NCBI RefSeq assembly: GCF_003255815.1 | Contig: NC_037669.1 | Location: 131,115,307-131,179,306, forward strand | Direction of reading: 5' to 3' | DNA: 64,000 bases | Source: Theropithecus gelada | Taxonomy: Eukaryota; Chordata; Mammalia; Primates; Cercopithecidae | Part shown: positions 1-11,257 of the stretch, piece after piece | How the letters are laid out: the number at the start of each line of letters is the position of its first letter | Numbering within the stretch: the stretch's first letter is position 1 | The notes under the pieces: generated by a model | What the model saw: only the letters and a program-made list of their open reading frames with translations | The model's database searches: none | What the model was told of the DNA's origin: nothing | Translations under genes and position numbers: made by a program

Positions 1-249
1 AAATACTGGCTGCCTGAGCAACTCTTATTTTTTATTTCAAATGTTTGTCCCTTACTGTCTTAATTAGTGTCATTTATACATTCAGTTAGAAGAGCATGTA
101 ACTGAACCTCTCAGCTTAGAAATGCATTTTAAAACTTCTTTTCCCCTTGTCTTAAACTATAGCCTTAAAATGTACCTTAAAATTCACTGTTTCCCTCTCT
201 TTCCCACTCCCTGGCACTCTGCACTTATCTAACCATATGCTTGCTTAGA

Positions 250-632
250 AATTCATGGGCTAATCTTAAAATGAACCCGGCATGAAGACTTAGGTATGGA
301 ATTCTCCCCCACTTAGAGATTACCTCAAGGCAGTGAATCTACAACCCAGCCACAACCAAAATGACACCAGCTCACACTCCAGGTGTATAAGAACTGAAGA
401 CGGCCATCAGAAAGTGACATACAGACCTGCAGCATGCACTGCTCCCGCATGTTTCCCATACCAAGCTTTCTTCCTTCGCTCCACCTAAAATTTTGAGATG
501 GTTCCTTTGAGGCTTCAGCCTGGTCATGTCCTCTGTTGGCATTTGAATAAAACTGCCTTCCTTTCACCACATCTCACCTCTCATGTATTTGGTTTTTCAG
601 GTAGGGAGCAGCTAAACCTGAATTTGGTTACA
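250..632 (+). mobile_element. ERV LTR remnant, 3' portion (subfamily not assigned)
   Basis: An AATAAA polyadenylation signal near 547 is followed by a pyrimidine-rich tract and ends in a 'gagcagctaaacctg ... ttggttaca' segment, the usual 3' end of several ERV LTRs (MER21/LTR33-like from memory). The 5' limit is uncertain. No internal retroviral genes follow, so this is a solo or decayed LTR. The two short open frames across it are chance. Confidence 0.4.
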
Positions 633-2239
633 AGCAGCACAAATTGGAAGCTGTGTATTATGAACAATACTACCTCAACTAAGTAATACAGTATGAACTA
701 ACTAGATACAAAAACAAGTCACTCAGGCTAGCCCCCATAAATGTCTTGCAAATGTTTTCTTCTTCAGGAAGTATAACCACATTTTATTCTCTCTTTTGTC
801 TCATTCAGTTCTTGCATGTCTTTAGGGCAAAGGGAGTTAATTCCCTACATTTGTGTAGCACTTCACAGTTTACAAAACACTTTTTTTTTTTTTTAAGGGA
901 CTGCTAAATCAGAAATTTCAACACAGATACCAAGATATGTTCATGAAATTCCACTCTGAAGTTCCAGGCCCACGTGTACATTTGTAAAAGAAACATTTTG
1001 CAACCTGTTTTGTGGTTCTAAAAAGCCCTAACCCACATTCAAAATAAAAGAGTCAAAAGTATGGAAATTAAGGGAGAGTTTCTAAGGAAGGTTTCTTGGG
1101 AGCACAGTGTCCCCCTTCTTACATGTAACACAGAGGAATGAGTGATGATGTGGGGAAGTCAGGAGAGAGGGGCTTCAAAAGGGCTGTTCAGGAAGCCTGG
1201 CATGTGCCCCTACAGTTAGGAGGGGATATATGTGTGACTCCTGCCTGGAAAAGCTAGAAGAGCAGAAGCTGAAGGAGAGGTGGGAAGGTGGCGGGGACTG
1301 TGCTAGACTGGCCTGCACTCCCAGTGCTTGTCTGTCCAGGATCACGAGTGCTCCCTGTGGACAGATGCGAGCCACAAGGGGGAGAGCTGGCCTGAAGCCA
1401 CTTAGATCCTGCCAGAGGACTGCCTGGAGCAGTGAAAGGAATCTCACAATGGAACATTTATGGAACAGATTGCTGAAAACCAGGATGTGGGGAAAATGCA
1501 CTGACTACACTACAAGTAAATAAAATGAAGAGGGTAGGCATGGCAGAAACTCACAGTGACCAGCAGAAAGAGTGAGCTTTAAACACTTACCAGGCACTGA
1601 AGCATGAAGCCATGTGTCACTATCAGCCAAGTAAGCACTATCCTGCCCCCTCTCTTTTCCTCTCCCTCTTTTCCTTCCTTTTCCAGCTTAGGCCCTGGCA
1701 GGATCAGGAACTATCAAGTAGAAACTTAAGGTAGACAGAGTTTCTAACTGTCAAAGGAACTAACTGGGAAAGGGAAACTGGGAAATTTAACTCAAATCAA
1801 CTTTGAAGTTTTGATTACCTCATGGAATTGGCCATTCTACTCTGATAATTTCCAACTAAAAGTCACTGTAATGAAGTATATTACTTTAAATTAAGAGGAA
1901 AATCATAGGGCCACCCAAGTTTTCATTTTGGGGTAGGGAGGAGCTTCCTCTACTGAATACACTCTAATTGGAAAATAGGAAACAAAATAAAGATGCTTTT
2001 TGGTTAGACCCCATGAATCCTGTTTTCTTCAGTTCACTGGTTACTAGATGAGTTGAAAATCTTTCAGTCAGCGAATCATAGAAACCTCACAAGCTACCTT
2101 AACCCCTAAAAGGGAATTTTGAGACTAAAAACAAAACAAAACAAAAAACTGCTGTAAACATAGGAGTTAGGTTTGCCTCAAAGAAGAACTAAATCAGAAA
2201 CTTAGACCCCATCTGCCTTGCATCTCTGCCTTAGATCTG
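633..2239. other. Unique non-coding stretch
   Basis: No gene or repeat recognised. It holds a T-run near 883-895, a somewhat GC-richer patch at about 1140-1450 containing a CTCF-like motif, and a pyrimidine-rich tract near 1650-1690. Overlapping open frames on both strands at 1175-1523 have no recognisable domain. Confidence 0.6.
1371..1388 (+). promoter_or_regulatory. CTCF-like motif
   Basis: The sequence gccacaagggggagagct resembles the CTCF core (CCAC-N-AG-G-GGG-C-type) with a mismatch at the usually conserved C near the 3' side. It lies in non-repetitive, GC-richer sequence. Occupancy cannot be judged from sequence alone. Confidence 0.3.
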
Positions 2240-2598
2240 TTTGTCTTCATCAATTTGTGCTGCTATAACAAAATACGACAGAGTGGGCATTTTATAAAGC
2301 AAATTTATTTTCTCATAGTTCTGGAAACTGGGAGGCCCAAGATCAGTCTCTGGCGAAGGCCTGTTCTCATAGATGATACCGTCCAGGTGTCCTCGCGTGG
2401 TAGGAGAGAAAGAGGGACAAAAGGACCTAGCTAGTTCCCTCTAGCCTTCTTATAAGGTCACTAGTCCCATTCTTGAGGGCTCTGCCCTGGTGACTTAATC
2501 ACCTCCTAAAGGCCCTACCTCATAATACTGTGCATTGGGGATTAAGTTTCAACACAAACTGAAACTTTGGCAGGTACATAAACATTCAAACATAGCAC
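2240..2598 (-). mobile_element. MLT1-type MaLR solo LTR
   Basis: Read on the minus strand this matches the MLT1 LTR: the 'ctgctataacaaaata' end is near 2260, 'tttattttctcatagttctggaaactgggaggcccaag' lies in the middle, and the 'taatcacctcctaaaggccctacctc' block is near 2500. It ends at 'cattcaaacatagca'. It covers nearly the whole LTR and has no internal region. Confidence 0.85.
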
Positions 2599-2894
2599 TG
2601 ATACTCTTTGTATGCTATAATATTCTCTCCAACAGAGGGAGTCAGAAGGTAGCCATTTGCTACCAGTAGCTCCAAACACTGATCCTTACAGCAATACCAT
2701 ACTAGAGAAAAAGGCTTGTCAGGATAGCATTGAAGAATCCCACAGGAATACTCTAGTTGGCCCTGTTTCAATCATGTTCCCACCTCCTGAACTGTGTTCA
2801 GATAAGGTGAGGTACCAGGCCATATGCTCTGCGGTCAGGATGGGTGTGTAGTCTGTTGCTAGAAGTCAAGAAGGGTGCTAGGTAGATTAAATAC

Positions 2895-3050
2895 TTGAAC
2901 CCCACAATTTTACATCCATTATCTCATTTTATCCATACTTTACAAGGGAAAAACTAAGGAACATATCCAAGGTCATACAAAAAAGCAAGAGTTAAGCTGC
3001 CTATGGAACCCAGATCATCTAACTAAATCTGGTATCCTTTCCAATACTCT
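2895..3050 (-). mobile_element. MIR SINE fragment
   Basis: The 'ctcattttatccatactttacaagggaaaaactaaggaac...ccaaggtcatac' run is the reverse complement of the MIR core and tail region. It is highly diverged, as expected for this ancient mammalian SINE. Confidence 0.65.
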
Positions 3051-3204
3051 AAATCTCTCCTTTAAAATATTTTCTAGAGCAAATAGATCTATTTCATTTG
3101 ATATCTCCCAACAGGAAACTAGATTAAGTGACTTCTAATGTCACTTAACTCTAACATTCTAAAATAGGTCACTAATTGGTTTAGTCCAGGCTTTGTGTTA
3201 TGAT

Positions 3205-3290
3205 CTGGAGTCATTCATTCCCTAATTAATTCATTCGATACACATTTACTGGGTACCTACTACACACTATGTGTCACTGACACTCTTCTC
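3205..3290 (-). repeat. L2-like 3' end fragment
   Basis: The 'cattcattccctaattaattcattcgatacacatttactgggtacctactacacactatgtg' run follows the familiar reverse L2 3' end (cattcattcaacaaatatttattgagcacc...). Confidence 0.5.
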
Positions 3291-3389
3291 TTGCTGTATT
3301 GCTCATCTAGGAGACTTAATACTAAACAAAGCCACTAAACCACATAGCAACTGTCTGACCAAAAATGGAAAAAATTAGTACAATAAATT

Positions 3390-3392
<3 letters not shown>

Positions 3393-3421
<29 letters not shown>
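3393..3421. repeat. (AC)n microsatellite
   Basis: About 14 uninterrupted AC units, so probably length-polymorphic. Confidence 0.95.
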
Positions 3422-3423
<2 letters not shown>

Positions 3424-6400
3424 GAAATGATAGATCTCATGAAATTGAGAAATTTTTCATGGTACAAAAATCATATAATATGTAACAGTTTCACTACCAA
3501 TGAGTATAAACCACTAGTTTAAAAAGAAAATTCATCAGCATCAGACTACAGACACAGCTATAAAGTAAAGGAAGAAAAAAATGCTCTGTAGGGTTTTTCT
3601 TTTAGACCTTAAATGTTGTTGTTCAAAAGTTCCTCTATGTTATCATTTTATGATTGCTCCCTATTTTAAAAATATCCATACCATGTATTAAACATCCATC
3701 ATATCACACCAGACAACTTCAAAGACACAACTGGAAATTACTTTGCTTTTCCAGCTGTACTTTTCTGAGAGAGCTTCTGGTTAGAAAAGATAACACAGCC
3801 CAGCTTTGATTCTGGGCCTTTGTTGATGTTGGTGTATTAACGTCACACAGGTTAGAGTTTTCAATCTTTAAGTCGTGGGATGTTCCTTGTACATACATCT
3901 GGCGAAGGTAAAGGTGAAGAAAAAGGCCTCCTATCCCACTGTCTTTCAGAGCATCTATTTATACAATACTAACACATTTGCCTTAGGTAGAAAACCCAAC
4001 AAGTCTGACTTTCTTGATTCATGTGCAAAACAGAAATAATATATGCTGTGAGGCATTGAGTATCAATGATTATTTACAGGACTAAACAAGCTCCTTGGAA
4101 TATACTTGAAATAAAACAAGCACAAGTGCCTTGCCTCTTAAAGAAGTTCCTTTATCAATGAATGCTTTACATATCCAATAACCAAAGCAAGTCAGGAGAG
4201 CTCAGGAGAATGCTGTCATAATGACCATCTATTCTAGGTCAGAATGCAGTCCTGTGGCTTAGTATCTTGACTGTGTAACCACCACCCACAGCCACCACTG
4301 GCATAGCATATTCATAGCAGAGCTCAGAAAAGGAATTTCTCACATTGAAACAAACATCCCCCTACTTAATCAGAGGAAGCCATAGTTAGCACAGCCAGCA
4401 GATTCTTTTGCTCCAAAGTCAATTCAATGTACACTTTTGTTACCCTAGAACATATTCAGCATGGGGTAGCCATTAAGCGGGAAAGTTCTAAGAAGTCCTT
4501 GGTTTTAAAAAGCTTACACTCTTGGTGTGCAGACTGCCTTATCGAAATGAAACAAAAGAGCAATCATGCAGTGGAAAGAGATCTGAATTAAGGGTTCTGG
4601 TTCCAGGTTTACTATTTATCAGCTTTCATATCAAACATAGCAGTCTTCTCACTGCATTCATTTTCAAACAAGGACCTAGCTAGATGGTCTGTAAACTGCA
4701 GTTCCCACATTCTAAAATTCTAATCAAGCATCAAAATGCATAGGACAACCTATTATGGCTCAGAAATCATTAAGAGAGGCCGCTGCTGAAGCCCTCCAGA
4801 AAGAAAGGTTTCAATTGAATTACATTATGAATCCACAGAGAAAAAGACGCTAGAGGAAAGGGGCAAAGGGGCAGGTAGGTATACAACCAGGCTTTTGGGC
4901 TGTAACATAGGTTCCTGAAGGAGACCCTCTGCTAGGACCCTGCCTCAAAGTTCCTAGATACAAGACCCACCTCTCTCATTCAGCTGCCCTCAATGCTGCC
5001 TCTTCTCCTTCTATCAGTAGTACTCCTTGGTGCTAGAATTCTGAATCCAGAGGTTTGTGGCTATGAGATTAGCTTGTATTACAGCTAGAATATCCACCAC
5101 CATCACCTCATTCAAGCAGATCCTTTAAAGAGTGTCAGCACCCTGTAAGAGTGCAATGAGTAGAACTAGAAAGATGGGGTTTCTGTCCTTTCTCTGGCCC
5201 TACCCCAAACTAGTTCAGCTCTGGACCAGCCACTTACTCTTTAGACTTCATTTTCCTCCTCCTCCTTCATTTTCTTCCTTCCTTCTTACTTATATCACTA
5301 ATGTCATCTGAAGATCTCATGTATCTCTTATACATGAGATAATAGGTATAATTAAACCATAAGGTCTTCTCAAAACTTATGGTAGAGTTATTTTCATCCT
5401 TGTTATGATTTGTTGAGATAATGAATTAAGAGTTGGTCTTCTACTTCCAGTAATGGCAGGTTAGTTTATAGTAAAACAGCCTCCTGAGAACACAAGGACT
5501 CACTAAACACTTTACAACTAGTGTAAAAATCCAAGACTATAAATTCTGTTAATAATAATCACATTAGAACAATATGCCAAACTCAATTGAATTGATGTTT
5601 TGATCACCTAAAAGGCTAATTTAAAGTAAAACTACATTTTATTTCCATCTATTTACCATTTACTCTGTAAGATACCACGCTAAATAAATTTAAAAACTTC
5701 GCAAAAAATTCATGATTCCCATTTCCAAAACTCACTGGCAGTATAAACTGGAATGAGAAGTTCAATTCTGCGCATATAAATGTGACACTTACAAATAGGG
5801 GTTTTAGTGACTGGTAAATCAGAGTTGTAGAGCAGCGGCTGTTGTAAATGGTCATGACCATTTCTTGTTTGATAATAACAAGCAGTTTCCATATTTATAA
5901 TTCTAGAAGCTGATTTCAATGATTAGGAATAGCTTCTTGATTTTCTGCTTTTTACAACTTGAATTTGGGCAGATGCAGTTTATTCTGAAAGGGAATATAA
6001 AACAAATAGGAGAGAATAGTCGTTTTACATACTTTTGCTAAGCTAGGCAAAAAATGAACTTCTAGCATGTCTACAATGAGGTTTTATTTCAGTAAAGAGC
6101 TGACAAAAGGACAACATACCAGAAAGAAAATCTAAATGTGAATTGTTTCCTATTATTAACGTCAGAATTTAGCTTGTAATTTCAGGTTCACTTTGCAAAA
6201 GCACCATAACTGACCTATCTGTGTCCTATATGGAGAAAAATACCCTATTTTACAAGTGTTCCCTTTACTCTGGAGATTTTTCTCTTTGATAGGCCATGAG
6301 GTACTATATACTACATTGAGATTGAGGAAGGCATATGCCGGTATCTCTATCAAGCCTTGGAATAGCAAATGTTTTTCAGGCACCAACTATACTAAAGATG

Positions 6401-6560
6401 CTGCATTTTTCTAACACCTAAGCTAAATGACTTACTAAACTATTTTGTTTTGTACTAGAGAACAATGGTAGGTAGGCACTGACTTCCACATTTAGAAGTT
6501 GCCCCATTGATTATTAGGCTAGATTTGGCTAGCTAGACTTGATTATTTCTTCTTCTTACA
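3422..6560. other. Unique non-coding stretch
   Basis: No repeat or gene recognised. It includes a pyrimidine-rich low-complexity patch at about 5248-5290. All open frames are short and lack recognisable domains. Confidence 0.55.
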
Positions 6561-6561
6561 G

Positions 6562-6749
6562 AACATATCAAAATTAGGAACAATTTCCTTTCTTGGCTAG
6601 ATCTTTTGATTTTGGAAGTTTCAGATAAAGAGAGAGAGAACAGCCAAAAGTTTTTAATGTCCCTGTCCAATACAATATTTAACTATTACTCACACTGCTT
6701 CCGACCCTTTGCAGAAGATTGGATTCTTCAATGTATCCAAAATTTCTAG
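6562..6749 (+). other. Speculative terminal exon: open frame after a strong splice acceptor
   Basis: A pyrimidine-rich acceptor (ttatttcttcttcttacag) ends at 6561. The frame beginning at 6564 is open for 61 codons to a TAG at 6747-6749. No domain is recognised. Frames of this length occur by chance throughout this AT-rich window, so this is only a weak candidate. Confidence 0.12.
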
Positions 6750-6980
6750 GCTTCAAGCTGGTATAGCTGGGTTTTGCTCATAGCCCATAACCAAGCTCTG
6801 TGGGAGCAACTGATTGACAGTTCCAAAGAGGATAATTGTTTCCCCAGGGCAGAAATTGTGGCTCAATGGCAACATCCAATCACATCCACTTTCATCATTT
6901 ACTTCTGTTCTAAAACAAACAGAAACAAGTGAATATAATTTCTAATGAAAAAAGACATTTAACAGGACATTTGTTACACT

Positions 6981-7008
6981 GTTTTTGTTTGTTTGTTGTT
7001 TGTTTTTG
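6981..7008. repeat. (TTTG)n low-complexity tract
   Basis: Interrupted TTTG units with no adjacent retroposon body recognised. Confidence 0.85.
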
Positions 7009-8645
7009 CTAAATTAGCTCATCTTCTCAAAAGGGGGCACACAGATGATGGTTTAACTTGCCTAAAAAGAGCAGATAATAGACAGAAGTTGTTCATTCCA
7101 TCTGCTTCCCCGGAGAATAAAAATAAAAAGCATCTTGTGAAGGTATCAGGAGTCCCAGAGCCCAAGGAGAGGACTGTCCTGAGACTTTATTACTTTTGAG
7201 GCTTCAAATGCACCGCCACATGCTCTACTGAAAATACTATTTTGCCCATCAGAGAATCGTTCTTGGGGCATATCAAATGCAGTAGCATCCTACAATGTCT
7301 GAATTTCCAACTCAGCCTCCCAACTCATTTAAAAGCAAGGGATGACTGAAGAGGAAACTGGTATTTTCTTATGGTTAACTACTTTTCTATTTAATATTCT
7401 GGACACCATTTCAATATTCTTTGATGTGATGTGATTTGAGAGCAGTAGTGAGAGAAGAATACAGCTATTTCCCAAGTGTTGCCATGGGTTGAGTCCATTC
7501 GATGGCCTAAAACTTGTTAAAATAAGGCCATATTTTCTAAGTTATCTTGAGTGACTAGAACAACTTCTAAAGCCCTTTCTTAAGAATCAGGAAATAACAC
7601 ATATGGTTTTTATGAAGCTCTTCAGAATGATAAAATATTAATTCAGAAAGTACCTTCAAATAGAAATAAGGCAAGAATCAGATGAACTGGTTTCTATTAA
7701 CATGTGACTCATTCCAATTTCCTTACAGGCTTCAGCAGGAGCTGCCCAAAGTCTCGTGATCAAGCTTTACTATATCTATAGTGAGATCCTAAAAGGTAGA
7801 GTAGTTTCATTTAAAACTAAACTTCATCAGTGAATAGGGAATAAATAAATTACTCTTAAAATGGAACTTTTTCTCTTTGTTCCATGAGGTCATTCTTAAT
7901 GTAAATTGCCACAAGTTCTAGCTACATCGCTAGTAATAATCTCCATGTTAATTCTATAGCAACTCCAGCTGAATAGGCATTAGTTTCACTCCAGAAAAGA
8001 GGGAATTTAGTACCTTTAGTAGTTTATTCGCTGGCAGAAATCAGGTCCAATATTTAGGTACCTACCCTTTTATTATCCAAATTTCAATACTAGGATATGG
8101 TCAGCTTCACTTTATCATACCCTTTATGAGAAGAGAATCCATGTCTGTGTTAATTATGATTGTATTCTTCTGCCTAGCACATTACCTGACATATAGATGG
8201 TTCCTTAAAAAGACAAAAGTTTTATTACATAATTTTGCTTATCTGCAAATATCAAAAGTGTATAAATCCTTTTACTTTTCACTGCTCTGGGAACCATTAC
8301 TTCATGACAGGTGACTTCAAAGTAGATACTGAGATATCCAAATTCAATCCATCTCATTGTAAGTACCTGTTAGAGTTGTATGGTCCTGAGAATATGAAAG
8401 AATATAAGATGCCATCTAGTTCAAAACCCCTTAGACTTAGATAAGTCATTTGTACAACTTGGGAACCAAAAAGATATAAGTGATGAACCTGGTGGGTGAT
8501 GGAGAATTATATGAGTACTTGGGGGGACTTAGTAATGTATAAATAATCTAAACCCAGGGACATATAAGACTCAGGGCCTGTTTTGAAATCCCTGAGAAAG
8601 TAACTATAAAATGGGTTCTACTAGCATCATCCAGATCTCCTGCAA
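7009..8645. other. Unique non-coding stretch with one candidate exon
   Basis: No repeat recognised. A possible 67-nt exon lies at 7729-7795 and is listed separately. Two overlapping open frames at 8126-8444 show no recognisable features. Confidence 0.5.
7729..7795 (+). other. Candidate internal exon A (unproven)
   Basis: A good acceptor (attccaatttccttacag, ending 7728) and donor (AAAG|gtagag at 7796) bracket 67 nt with one open frame that starts in phase 0 and ends after the first base of a codon. The 22 encoded residues (from ASAGAAQSLV to YSEILK) belong to no family I recognise. Candidate exon B at 10218 has a matching entry phase. No repeat is recognised here. Confidence 0.2.
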
Positions 8646-8649
8646 TCTA

Positions 8650-8661
8650 GTCAGCAGGATA

Positions 8662-8695
<34 letters not shown>

Positions 8696-8986
8696 GAGCT
8701 GGAGTCTCGCTCTGTCACCCAGGCTGGAGTGCAGTGGTGCGATCTTGGCTCACTGCAAGCTCCGCCTCCCAGGTTCAAGCCCTTCTCCTGCCTCAGCCTC
8801 CCAAGTAGCTGGGACTACAGGTGCCCACCACCACACTTGGCTAATTTTTTGTATTTTTAGTAGAGATGGGGTTTCACTGTGTTAGCCAGGATGGTCTTGA
8901 TCTCCTGACCTTGTGATCCGCCCGCCTTGGCCTCCCAAAGTGCTGGAATTACAGGCGTGAGCCACCGCGCCCGGCCGTCAGCAGGA
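8650..8986 (-). mobile_element. AluY, reverse orientation, with target-site duplication
   Basis: A full-length Alu in reverse occupies 8678-8976, ending in the 'gagccaccgcgcccggcc' 5' end. AluY diagnostics include 'gctcactgcaagctccgcctccc'. The target duplication gtcagcagga is at 8650-8659 and 8977-8986. An (AT)n run at 8659-8678 lies between the left duplication and the T tail, so it grew from the A-tail. Confidence 0.95.
8659..8678. repeat. (AT)n microsatellite at the AluY tail
   Basis: About 10 AT units lie between the target duplication and the poly-T tail of the reverse AluY. This places the microsatellite within the inserted tail. Confidence 0.9.
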
Positions 8987-9797
8987 ATCTAATCAGCATC
9001 CAGATGGGAATTTCTGGTCATTAGTAACCTTTGTATACTGAGAAATGCCCTAAATTACTCGATACTTGGTAGTTTCCTTAGTTGGTGATGAGACGAAGTG
9101 CTCTGGGTCTCTGCAACTCTAGGTCTTAATACTAACTGAAATCCCTGGTCATAAGTAACCTTAGTTAACTGAATTTTTAACTGCCTTCCTCAAATGGGGT
9201 TGTATCTTTTATGCCGCAGAAGTTTAGAAAGTTAAGTATAAGTATATAAAGATTTTTAGGAATAAAATAATTAGTTTTCAGGAATCTATTAATTTTTGAC
9301 ATTTTATATATTTGGAACATTTGAGAAAATTTGAGGATCACTGTATTTATAAATGTGATTTATTAAATGTGAAGTTATTTACTATCCAGTGACATTTTAA
9401 ATAAGACAGTTTAAGTTCTTAAAAATAAATACATATATTAAATTTATAAGGACAGTTTAAATGTTTAATTAATTTTGTAAATGAGACTAAACGTTATTCA
9501 AAGGCCCTTTGAAATTATTACTAACTTCTGTCTGACTTATACATAAAAAAGAAGAAACTAGAGTTGGAAGCTGTACTGAAAAGCCTAAAGTAGTTTTAAA
9601 AAAGTAAAAGCCAGTTTTTAAAATCAAAATTAAACATTATTAAAAGTCTTTTTGTCACATACAAAAATCACCCTGGATAACATAAAAAGTCGCATATCAC
9701 TCACTGCCTGTGTCTTTACCATCCTAATATTCAGCCTGCTGATTGGCCGTCCCCGTCCCCGCAGCTAGCCTTAATGCCGAAGGTCATCTAGTGATTT
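8987..9797. other. Unique AT-rich stretch
   Basis: Nothing recognised. A short GC-richer segment with an ATTGG (inverted CCAAT) motif lies near 9740-9765. Confidence 0.55.
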
Positions 9798-10147
9798 AAA
9801 AGGGTAACTGCAGCCAGGTGCGGTGGCTCACGCCTGTAATCCCAGCACTTTGGGAGGTCGAGGCGGGCGGATCATGAGATCAGGAGATCCAGACCATCCT
9901 GGCTAACACGGTGAAACTCCATCTCTACTAAAAATACAAAAAATTAGCCGGGCGAGGTGGCGGGCACCTGTAGTCCCAGCTACTCGGGAGGCTGAGGTAG
10001 GAGAATGGCGTAAACCCGGGAGGCGGAGCTTGCAGTGAGCAGAGATCGCGCCATTGCACTCCACCCTGGGCGACAGAGCCAGACTCCGTCAAAAAAAAAA
10101 ATAAATAAATAAAAATAAAAATAAAATAAAATAAAAGGGTAACTGCA
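9798..10147 (+). mobile_element. AluY, forward, with target-site duplication
   Basis: Full-length Alu at 9813-10132 with AluY-type 'cgggcggatcatgagatcaggagatc' and a compound A/TAAA-rich tail. The 15-bp duplication aaaagggtaactgca is perfect at 9798-9812 and 10133-10147. Together with the reverse AluY 0.8 kb upstream it forms an inverted Alu pair. Confidence 0.95.
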
Positions 10148-10217
10148 GGCTCTACAGTTATGCAGGAGGGAAGATTACTAATTTTTTGCTGTCTTTGTTT
10201 TCTGTTACTCTTTACAG

Positions 10218-10328
10218 GAACACACCATAGTGAAAAGCAGAAATTGCCTAACTTAAATTTCAGGAGTTTCAGTGAGTTTCGACTGGTGAAATCTCATCAG
10301 ATTTCTATGTCCTTGGAAAAGATGGAAA
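10218..10328 (+). other. Candidate internal exon B (unproven)
   Basis: A long pyrimidine tract and acceptor (tctgttactctttacag, ending 10217) and a donor (GAAA|gtaaga at 10329) bracket exactly 111 nt, open throughout in a phase 1-1 frame. The product (from THHSEKQKLP to SMSLEKME) is not recognised. Its entry phase fits candidate exon A, giving a Gly codon across the junction. It is not in a recognised repeat. Confidence 0.22.
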
Positions 10329-10658
10329 GTAAGAGAAAAGGGTTTTGTAAATTTCTGATACCTGGAAAACTGAATAAAAATGTAAGAAAATGGTGAGATA
10401 GTCACTACTGTGCTGCTGTCTCACAGTGTGGCTATCTTATAATGCAGGCCTTCTAGTAACTACACCTTCTTAGCTGCCAAGGGAACCTGGTTATGCTAAA
10501 TTTCACACCACAATTGGATCATGTTATAGTCATGAAGACAGTCAAGGAGATGAGTAAAATAACTTTATATCATTAGCATTTTGAGATAAAGCTCCCTCAT
10601 CACCACCCTTCTACTGCTAAATGAGATTGTCCAAAACAAATATTCTCAGATCTTTAAT

Positions 10659-10748
10659 GTGTGTGTGTGTGTGTGTGTGTTTGTGTGTGTTTGTTTGTGT
10701 GTGTGAGAGAGAGAGAGAAAAAGAGAGAGAAAGAGAGAGAGAGAGAGA
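10659..10748. repeat. Compound (TG)n-(GA)n microsatellite
   Basis: TG/TTTG units at 10659-10704 switch to GA/GAAA units at 10705-10748. The long open frames on both strands here are translations of this low-complexity DNA. Confidence 0.95.
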
Positions 10749-11230
10749 CAGAAACTAAATGCATAAATGCAGTTGCTGGGTTTCAGCTGCCTCAAAGAAA
10801 TACACCGTCTATCCTTGGGAGATGGGAGACCATATACTGCACTCCTAAAAATCAAGTCCTTCTTATGTGCAGGAAAAGTAAACAGGCTTTGGTGGTCTTC
10901 AGGTTTTATCCATTTAGAAATTCCAGGTGGTTCCTTCCAGGGTTGAGGTACTGGAAGCCTGGGGAGGAGAAGGGGTAGGCTGGGAGTGCAGTTGGTCTCT
11001 AGAGTCTTAGAGGCCTGGCCCTTATTGCCATAGAGCTCCCTGAGGTGGCAGACTTCTGAGCAGGCTACCCACAATGGCTGTGGGCACTGGCTGGCTTCAG
11101 AGCATCCTGCCTTTGGCTGACACTATGGAGCCTGCCTGCAGAGACAAGAGCTGTGGAGAGGCACTTTTGAGAGCTCCCCACCCCCCAAGGAGTGAAGTGC
11201 CATTTCAGACTTGGTAAAGTGGACAGAAGG

Positions 11231-11243
11231 GGTCATGGTGACC
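11231..11243. promoter_or_regulatory. Perfect estrogen response element core
   Basis: GGTCATGGTGACC is an exact GGTCA-nnn-TGACC inverted repeat, the estrogen-receptor core. An AP-1 site lies 8 bp further on. Binding is not shown by sequence. Confidence 0.5.
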
Positions 11244-11250
11244 ATAGTGA

Positions 11251-11257
11251 TGACTCA
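11251..11257. promoter_or_regulatory. AP-1 consensus (TGACTCA)
   Basis: Exact AP-1 heptamer 7 bp downstream of the ERE core, in non-repetitive GC-richer DNA. Confidence 0.4.

Noticed and set aside
1175..1523. Overlapping open frames on both strands, possible small exon
   Set aside because: No domain and no convincing pair of splice sites. GC-richer composition alone explains longer frames.
10646..11074. 142-codon reverse frame and 105-codon forward frame
   Set aside because: Both are driven by the TG/GA microsatellite and have no domain.
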